From Clostridium sp. ZS2-4 (GTDB taxonomy: Bacteria; Bacillota; Clostridia; Clostridiales; Clostridiaceae), in the NCBI RefSeq assembly GCF_026719745.1, contig NZ_JAPPRQ010000128.1, positions 1-41,785 on the forward strand: a stretch of DNA of 41,785 nt, in the 5' to 3' direction. Position 1 is the first letter of the stretch, and each line of letters starts with the position of its first letter. A program made the position numbers and the translations under genes. Under the pieces are notes generated by a model. It made no database searches. It was not told the DNA's origin and saw only the letters and a list, made by a program, of their open reading frames with translations. Shown here piece after piece: positions 34,258 through 41,785 of the stretch.

Positions 34258-35361
34258 ATGAAATTCACATGTATAAAAAATAAATTACAAGAAGCTATTT
34301 CAATAGCTCAAAAAGCTGTTACAGGAAAATCACCAATGCCTATACTTCAAGGACTATATATTTCTACTAAAGATGATCACTTAACATTAATAGGTTCTGA
34401 TATAGACTTAAGTGTAGAAACTAAGCTTGCTGCGGATATTCAGGAAGAAGGAACTATTGTTGTAGATGCAAAACTCTTCGGAGAAATTATTAGAAAATTG
34501 CCTAATAGTACTGTAGAAATTACTACTATAGGGAATAATTCCATAGAAATAATTTGTGAAAAATCTAAATTTACTTTGATACATATGGATGCTGAAGAAT
34601 TTCCGAGTTTACCTAACATAAATGAAAATATGATTTTTAGCATGTCCCAAAAAGTATTAAAAAATATGATAAAAGGTACTATCTTTGCCATAGCTCAAGA
34701 TGAAACAAGACCTATTCTTACAGGAATTTTGTTTGAAGTTATAGATAAAAAACTAAACTTAGTTGCTTTAGATGGATATAGATTGGCATTAAGAAGTAAT
34801 AATATAGATAACGAAAATACTATCAATGCTGTAATTCCAGGAAAAACTTTAAATGAAGTTGCTAAAATATTAAGTGAAGATGATGAAAATGTAAATATTA
34901 CATTTACTCCTAACCATATTTTATTTAATTTAGGTCAGACTAAGATCATATCCAGATTACTGGAAGGTGAATTTATAAGATATAACTCTATTATTCCTGA
35001 AGAATATAATTTAAAAGTTATTGCAAAACGAGGAGAACTTTTGAATTGTATCGAAAGAGCATCGCTAATGGGTAAAGAAGGAAATACTAATTTAGTAAAA
35101 TTCGACATAAAAGATGACGCATTAATAATTACTTCCAATTCTCAATTGGGAAAGGTAAGAGAAGAATTAAATATAATTTTGCAAGGAGATGAGCTTCAAA
35201 TTGCATTTAATTCAAAATACATGATAGATGTACTGAAAATTATTGATGAAGAGGAAATTATTTTAGAATTTTCAAGTAGTGTAAGTCCTTGTATTATAAA
35301 AAATACAGAGAATACAAAATATACTTATTTGGTCTTACCAGTAAGGCTGTTAAATACTTAA
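34258..35361 (+). CDS. dnaN: DNA polymerase III beta subunit (sliding clamp)
   Basis: The 367-residue clamp begins 'MKFTCIKNKLQEAISIAQKA', contains 'PILQGLYISTKDDHLTLIGS', and ends in the usual 'YLVLPVRL' strand. The dimer encircles DNA and tethers polymerase. The start was moved from a GTG at 34234 to the ATG at 34258, which has AAGGAGG 10 nt upstream. The GTG lies inside a perfect DnaA box. It is followed 21 bp later by yaaA, so the two are likely co-transcribed. Confidence 0.97.
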   Translation: MKFTCIKNKLQEAISIAQKAVTGKSPMPILQGLYISTKDDHLTLIGSDIDLSVETKLAADIQEEGTIVVDAKLFGEIIRKLPNSTVEITTIGNNSIEIICEKSKFTLIHMDAEEFPSLPNINENMIFSMSQKVLKNMIKGTIFAIAQDETRPILTGILFEVIDKKLNLVALDGYRLALRSNNIDNENTINAVIPGKTLNEVAKILSEDDENVNITFTPNHILFNLGQTKIISRLLEGEFIRYNSIIPEEYNLKVIAKRGELLNCIERASLMGKEGNTNLVKFDIKDDALIITSNSQLGKVREELNIILQGDELQIAFNSKYMIDVLKIIDEEEIILEFSSSVSPCIIKNTENTKYTYLVLPVRLLNT

Positions 35362-35382
35362 TAACGTTTTGGAGGAGTCAAA

Positions 35383-35589
35383 ATGGAAGAAATTAAAATT
35401 AATACTGAAATTATAAAATTAGATGCATTTTTAAAATGGGCTGGAATTGCCGGTATGGGTTCAGATGCAAAATTCTATATTCAGAATGGAGAAATAAAAG
35501 TTAACGGAGAAGTTGAATTAAGAAGAGGAAGAAAATTAGTAAAAGGTGATACAGTAGAATTTAATCAAGAGTCATACAAAATTGTTTAG
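35383..35589 (+). CDS. yaaA: S4-domain RNA-binding protein YaaA
   Basis: The 68-residue protein is one S4 fold: 'IIKLDAFLKWAGIAGMGSDA' and 'KFYIQNGEIKVNGEVELRRG', ending 'GDTVEFNQESYKIV'. It is the conserved small gene between dnaN and recF, associated with ribosome assembly in Bacillus. A strong GGAGG precedes the ATG. Confidence 0.92.
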   Translation: MEEIKINTEIIKLDAFLKWAGIAGMGSDAKFYIQNGEIKVNGEVELRRGRKLVKGDTVEFNQESYKIV

Positions 35590-35644
35590 AAAATAAAAAA
35601 CATTAGTTTGTGATATTATGTTATAATAAAAGATAGGTGCTTTT

Positions 35645-36727
35645 ATGTATATCAAAAATTTAGAGTTAATAAATTTTAGGAATTACGGAAGATTGTCTTT
35701 AAAATTAAACAAAGGTATAAATGTTTTCATTGGAGATAATGCTCAAGGAAAAACGAATATTTTAGAAAGTATATATTACTGCAGCTTGGGGAAATCTCAT
35801 AGAACCAATAAGGATAAGGAACTAATAAAATGGGATTCAAAAGAGGCTTACATAAGCATATACGTTTCTAAAGAAAGATTAGATAAAAAAATAGATATAA
35901 AGATTTTTAAAGAAGGAAAAAAAGGAATCAGGATTAATTCAATAAAGTTAAATAGTATATCAGATTTGATAGGAACATTTAACACTGTTATTTTTTCACC
36001 AGAGGATTTAAAAATCGTTAAAGAATCGCCATCGTATAGAAGACGATTTTTAGATATTGAGCTATGCAAGTTAAACAAAAAATATTATCACAATTTAGTT
36101 CAATATAATAAAGTTTTAAATGAGAGAAATACTGTTCTTAGAAAATGGAACAGAGATATTGGTATAGTCGAAATATATGATGAGCAAATGAGTAAGTTTG
36201 GAAGTTTCATCATTAAGGAAAGACTAAAATATATTGATAAACTAAATGAAAAAGGCAATGAAATTCATAGAGATATAACTTCAGATAAAGAAAATATAGA
36301 TTTCAAATATATTACGCCAATAAAAGATTTTGATAATATACAGAAAGAGTTCTTTGAGTTACTATGTCAAAATAGAGAAAAAGACATGGAAAAGAAAATG
36401 ACATATATAGGTCCTCACAGGGATGATTTTTCTATAAATATAAATGGGATAGATACAAGAAAATTTGGTTCACAAGGACAACAAAGGACATCTGTTTTAT
36501 CTATTAAATTCGCATCACTGGAAATAATAAAAGATCAGATTGGCGAATATCCAGTCCTTTTATTGGACGATGTTTTATCAGAATTAGACTTGAAAAGGCA
36601 GAAATATATATTAAATTCTATAAAAAGAGTTCAAACTATAATAACTTGTACGGGAATAATTGAGATTAAAGATTATTTAGATGAGAACGTGAAGATATAT
36701 GAAGTTGAAGATGGAACAGTTACTTAG
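35645..36727 (+). CDS. recF: DNA replication and repair protein RecF
   Basis: The 360-residue SMC-like ATPase has Walker A 'GDNAQGKTN' near residue 31, 'YYCSLGKSHRTNKDKELI', the ABC signature 'FGSQGQQRTSVLSIK' and Walker B 'YPVLLLDDVLSELD'. With RecO/RecR it loads RecA at single-strand gaps. Its ribosome binding site (TAGGTG) is modest. It is 55 bp after yaaA. Confidence 0.97.
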   Translation: MYIKNLELINFRNYGRLSLKLNKGINVFIGDNAQGKTNILESIYYCSLGKSHRTNKDKELIKWDSKEAYISIYVSKERLDKKIDIKIFKEGKKGIRINSIKLNSISDLIGTFNTVIFSPEDLKIVKESPSYRRRFLDIELCKLNKKYYHNLVQYNKVLNERNTVLRKWNRDIGIVEIYDEQMSKFGSFIIKERLKYIDKLNEKGNEIHRDITSDKENIDFKYITPIKDFDNIQKEFFELLCQNREKDMEKKMTYIGPHRDDFSININGIDTRKFGSQGQQRTSVLSIKFASLEIIKDQIGEYPVLLLDDVLSELDLKRQKYILNSIKRVQTIITCTGIIEIKDYLDENVKIYEVEDGTVT

Positions 36728-36752
36728 AAGCTGATTTTAAGGAGGATAATAT

Positions 36753-37022
36753 ATGTTTTTGCATTTAGGAGAAAATGTAGTAGTTCCATTAAAAGATATA
36801 ATAGGAATATTCGATTTTGAAACTGCCATATATAGTACAGATACTATTCAATTTTTAAGAATGGCTGAAGAAGACGGATTTGTTGAAAGAATAACCAAAG
36901 ATAATCCAAAATCTTTTGTTGTTGCAGAGGTAGATAATAAAAGTAAGATATATTTATCACCAATATCATCTACTACCTTAACTAAAAGAACTGGAAGCGT
37001 GTTCTACGACTCTCGCGAGTAA
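36753..37022 (+). CDS. remB: RemB-like DUF370 DNA-binding protein (YaaB)
   Basis: The 89-residue protein begins 'MFLHLGENVVVPLKDIIGIF' and has 'IERITKDNPKSFVV'-like core strands ('VERITKDNPKSFVVAEVDNK'), the RemA/RemB (DUF370) fold. Bacillus RemA/RemB affect matrix genes, and the gene's place between recF and gyrB is conserved. A perfect AAGGAGG precedes the ATG. It probably acts as a regulator, with unknown targets here. Confidence 0.9.
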   Translation: MFLHLGENVVVPLKDIIGIFDFETAIYSTDTIQFLRMAEEDGFVERITKDNPKSFVVAEVDNKSKIYLSPISSTTLTKRTGSVFYDSRE

Positions 37023-38951
<1,929 letters not shown>

Positions 38952-38973
38952 GGTTAGTAAAGAGGTGTTGTAG

Positions 38974-41502
38974 ATGAACAACGAGGGCAATGTTTTACCA
39001 GTAGATATAAGCAGTGAGATGAAAAAAAGTTATATAGATTACGCTATGAGTGTTATTGTTGGTCGTGCACTTCCAGATGTAAGAGATGGATTAAAGCCTG
39101 TACATAGAAGAATCCTTTATTCTATGCATGAGCTTGGTTTAACTCCAGATAAAGGTTTTAGAAAGTGTGCAAGAATTGTCGGTGATGTTTTAGGTAAATA
39201 TCACCCTCATGGTGATACAGCTGTATATGATGCTTTAGTTAGAATGGCACAGAACTTTTCAATAAGATATACACTTGTTAATGGTCACGGTAACTTTGGA
39301 TCTGTAGATGGTGATAGTGCAGCTGCAATGAGATATACAGAAGCTAGAATGCAAAAGATAACTTCTGAGCTGCTAAAGGATATTAATAAAAACACTGTAG
39401 ATTTTGTACCGAACTTTGATGGTGAAGAAGAGGAACCATCAGTTCTTCCGTCTAGATTTCCTAATTTACTTGTAAACGGATCAGCAGGAATAGCTGTTGG
39501 TATGGCTACAAACATACCTCCACATAATTTAACAGAAGTTATAAATGGAATTAATATGCTTATAGATGATCCTGATGTTTCAGTATATGAATTAATGACT
39601 GAAATAAAAGGACCTGATTTTCCAACTTATGGACTTATAGTTGGTAAGTCAGGAATAAGAAAAGCTTATGAAACAGGACGTGGAAAGGTAGTAATTAGAG
39701 CTAAAGCAGATATTGAAGAAATTAAAGGAAAACATAGAATAATAGTTACTGAAATTCCGTATCAGGTTAATAAAGCAAAGCTTATTGAAAATATTGCTGA
39801 GCTAGTTAAAGATAAAAAAATAAACGGAATCTCAGACCTTAGAGATGAGTCAGATAGAGAAGGTATGAGAATAGTTATAGAACTTAAAAGAGATGCTAAC
39901 CCAAACATTATCTTAAATCAATTGTATAAGCATACAAAGATGCAGGATACTTTTGGTATTATAATGCTGGCTCTTGTAAATGGTGAGCCACTGGTTCTAA
40001 ATTTAAAGCAGGTTCTTGAACACTATATAACCTTCCAAAAAGAAATTATAAGAAGAAGAACTAAATATGACTTAGATAAAGCAAGAGCAAGGGCTCATAT
40101 TTTAGAGGGATTAAGAATAGCTTTAGATCACATAGATGCAGTTATAAGTTTGATAAGAGCTTCTAAAACTACAAGTGAGGCTAAAGAAGGTCTTATGAGT
40201 AAATTTGGACTTTCAGAAAGGCAAGCTGAAGCTATTTTAGACATGAAGCTTCAAAGACTTACAGGACTTGAAAGAGAAAAAATAGAAGAAGAGTATACAA
40301 GGTTAATGGAACTTATAAAATCATTAGAAGAAATATTATCCGATGAAGCTTTAGTATTAAAAATAATAAAAGATGAGCTTAACGAGATTAAAGCTAAATA
40401 TGGTGATGAGAGAAGAAGTGAAATAATTGCTGGTGAAGGAAATGACATAGATATTGAGGATTTAATTCAGCAAAAGGATGTTGTAATAACTCTTACTCAT
40501 GCTGGATATATAAAAAGACTTCCAGTAGAGACGTATAGTGCACAAAGAAGAGGGGGAAGGGGCATACAGGCTATGTCAACAAAAGAAGATGATTTTGTTG
40601 AACATATTTTTACCACTTCAACCCACAGTGACATTTTATTCTTTACGAATACAGGAAGGGCTTATCAGCTTAAAGCTTATCAAATTCCTGAAGCTGGTAG
40701 AACTGCTAAAGGAACAAATTTAATTAATATAATTCCATTAAATCCAGATGAGAGAATACAAACTGTTTTATATCTTAATGAGTTTAAAGAAGATAATTAC
40801 TTAATAATGGGAACTAAAAATGGTATTATTAAGAAAACATCACTTGATAAGTATTCATCTATAAGAAAAAATGGATTAAATGCAATAAATCTAAGAGATG
40901 ACGATGAACTTATAAGCGTAAGACCAACAGATGGAGATAGTAAGATAATATATGTTACTAAAAATGGATATGCTATAAGGTTTAGTGAGAAAGACGTTAG
41001 ACCAATGGGAAGAACTGCATCAGGTGTTAAAGCAATTACGCTTAGAAATGGTGATGAAGTTGTAAGTATGGAAGTTGCTAAACCAGAGGAAGAGCTATTG
41101 GTTGTAAGTGAAAATGGATTTGGTAAAAGAACGCCTGTAAGCGAATACTCTCTTCAAAAAAGAGGTGGAAAAGGGGTTATAACTTATAAAATCTCTGAAA
41201 AAACAGGTAAAGTAGTGGGTGCAAGATTAGTTGATGATAATGATGAGCTGATGCTTATCAATTCAAACGGAATAGCAATAAGAATAAATGTATCTGATAT
41301 TTCAACTACAAGTAGAAATGCTATGGGTGTTACTTTAATGAAGACAACAGAAGAAGAAAAAGTAGTGACAATGGCAAAAGTTAATATTAGTGATAGTGAT
41401 GATGACAACGAAGTCAAAAATGATATTGAAGCAAAAAATGATACTGAAGATAATGTTGCTGTTGATACAAATACTGTTGAGGAATTAGAAACAAAAGAAT
41501 AA
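38974..41502 (+). CDS. gyrA: DNA gyrase subunit A
   Basis: The 842-residue subunit has the catalytic Tyr121 in '[12 protein letters not shown]' and the quinolone-determining region '[17 protein letters not shown]'. The residue matching E. coli Ser83 is Thr82, the wild-type state in many clostridia, and Asp86 (E. coli Asp87) is kept. The GyrA-box 'QRRGGRGIQ' marks the supercoiling C-terminal domain. The last ~40 residues are a highly acidic tail ('[20 protein letters not shown]'), variable between species. It ends the dnaA-gyrA cluster. Confidence 0.98.
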   Translation: MNNEGNVLPVDISSEMKKSYIDYAMSVIVGRALPDVRDGLKPVHRRILYSMHELGLTPDKGFRKCARIVGDVLGKYHPHGDTAVYDALVRMAQNFSIRYTLVNGHGNFGSVDGDSAAAMRYTEARMQKITSELLKDINKNTVDFVPNFDGEEEEPSVLPSRFPNLLVNGSAGIAVGMATNIPPHNLTEVINGINMLIDDPDVSVYELMTEIKGPDFPTYGLIVGKSGIRKAYETGRGKVVIRAKADIEEIKGKHRIIVTEIPYQVNKAKLIENIAELVKDKKINGISDLRDESDREGMRIVIELKRDANPNIILNQLYKHTKMQDTFGIIMLALVNGEPLVLNLKQVLEHYITFQKEIIRRRTKYDLDKARARAHILEGLRIALDHIDAVISLIRASKTTSEAKEGLMSKFGLSERQAEAILDMKLQRLTGLEREKIEEEYTRLMELIKSLEEILSDEALVLKIIKDELNEIKAKYGDERRSEIIAGEGNDIDIEDLIQQKDVVITLTHAGYIKRLPVETYSAQRRGGRGIQAMSTKEDDFVEHIFTTSTHSDILFFTNTGRAYQLKAYQIPEAGRTAKGTNLINIIPLNPDERIQTVLYLNEFKEDNYLIMGTKNGIIKKTSLDKYSSIRKNGLNAINLRDDDELISVRPTDGDSKIIYVTKNGYAIRFSEKDVRPMGRTASGVKAITLRNGDEVVSMEVAKPEEELLVVSENGFGKRTPVSEYSLQKRGGKGVITYKISEKTGKVVGARLVDDNDELMLINSNGIAIRINVSDISTTSRNAMGVTLMKTTEEEKVVTMAKVNISDSDDDNEVKNDIEAKNDTEDNVAVDTNTVEELETKE

Positions 41503-41512
41503 AATGATAAAT

Positions 41513-41554
41513 AAATCAAGGGTTATACATATATGTATAACCCTTGATTTTTCT
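41513..41554 (+). terminator. Terminator after gyrA
   Basis: A perfect 38-bp palindrome (41513-41550, centred between 41531 and 41532) reads AAATCAAGGGTTATACATA and its inverse, with a short T-tract. It insulates the gyrase operon from the rRNA promoter downstream. Confidence 0.85.
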
Positions 41555-41591
41555 ACAATTACAAAAAAATAAAAAAAGTTTTGAAAAAGTG

Positions 41592-41620
41592 TTGACAAAA
41601 GTGTTGATTCGGTATAAAAT
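41592..41620 (+). promoter_or_regulatory. rRNA operon promoter
   Basis: TTGACA (41592-41597), a perfect -35, then a 17-bp spacer to TAAAAT (41615-41620). An alternative reading uses TATAAA at 41613 with a 15-bp spacer. A TTGATT at 41604 could be a weaker second -35. Confidence 0.75.
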
Positions 41621-41624
41621 AGTT

Positions 41625-41735
41625 TTTGTCGTCAGGAAACGACGAAACAAAACAAATAAATTGGTCTTTGAAAATTAAACAGAAGTAAGATAACAAAGTC
41701 AGTCAATTCAAACATGAGTAATAGATTAAACTTTT
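41625..41735 (+). promoter_or_regulatory. rRNA leader with hairpin and boxA
   Basis: A small hairpin TCGTC-AGGAAAC-GACGA (41629-41645) is followed by 'TTGGTCTTTGAAAATTAAAC' (41661-41680), a boxA-like antitermination signal found upstream of clostridial 16S genes. Processing by RNase III is expected farther on. Confidence 0.7.
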
Positions 41736-41785
41736 AAATTGAGAGTTTGATCCTGGCTCAGGACGAACGCTGGCGGCGTGCCTAA
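41736..41785 (+). rRNA. rrs: 16S rRNA, 5' end only
   Basis: AAATTGAGAGTTTGATCCTG (41736 on) continues with the universal 'GGCTCAGGACGAACGCTGGC', matching the first ~50 nt of 16S rRNA. The rest is beyond the window. The rRNA operon next to gyrA is typical of clostridia. Confidence 0.97.

Overview
The window is AT-rich chromosomal DNA from a low-GC, endospore-forming Firmicute. It is most consistent with Clostridium sensu stricto; I do not assign a species. The main evidence is gene order around a replication origin: rpmH-dnaA-dnaN-yaaA-recF-remB-gyrB-gyrA-rrn on the + strand side, and rnpA-yidD-yidC-khpB-mnmE-mnmG-rsmG-noc, parA-parB and rpsF-ssb-rpsR on the - strand side. A lonC gene between rplI and dnaB, a spore-type yyaC, and two canonical parS sites agree with this.

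Layout. (1) 1-11.9 kb is accessory. It holds the first codons of an IS3-type transposase, a MerR regulator fused to a methyltransferase with a typical 19-bp-spacer promoter, a DUF2975/YozG-like/DUF3955 cluster, an Xre-type membrane regulator, two tandem Fic-domain genes with a shared degenerate repeat after each, a ClbS/DfsB-like protein, a gene remnant, a FUSC-family exporter, a glycerate kinase, a small methyltransferase, a lone tRNA-Thr(CGT) and an hsp18-type small heat shock gene. (2) 11.9-20.6 kb (- strand) is replication, translation and signalling core: dnaB, lonC, rplI, gdpP, a DUF2232 gene, a MazG-like gene, rpsR, ssb, rpsF and a DUF951 gene. (3) 20.7-22.8 kb holds a LysE-type transporter, yyaC and a DUF4446 gene. 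(4) 22.8-32.1 kb (- strand) is chromosome segregation (parB, parA, noc, two parS), tRNA/rRNA modification (rsmG, mnmG, mnmE) and membrane insertion/RNA processing (khpB, yidC, yidD, rnpA, rpmH). (5) 32.1-34.26 kb is a bipartite oriC with perfect DnaA boxes on both sides of dnaA; the dnaA-dnaN spacer also has a DnaA-trio and an AT-rich unwinding element. (6) 34.26-41.5 kb (+ strand) is dnaN to gyrA, followed by a terminator, an rRNA promoter and leader, and the first ~50 nt of 16S rRNA.

Gene direction switches at oriC, so almost every core gene is co-directional with its replication fork. ParA/ParB/parS, Noc and DnaA together form the usual origin-segregation and initiation-control module.

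The core is textbook. The less-explained signals are: a ~90-bp palindromic repeat in two intergenic places (11.36 and 24.80 kb), the repeat shared by the two Fic genes, a 17-bp perfect hairpin that buries the yyaC ribosome binding site, a DnaA box abutting the dnaN ribosome binding site, and the MerR-methyltransferase with its own operator. I did not find a clearly new multi-gene system. Several starts were moved from the longest reading frame to the codon supported by a Shine-Dalgarno sequence.
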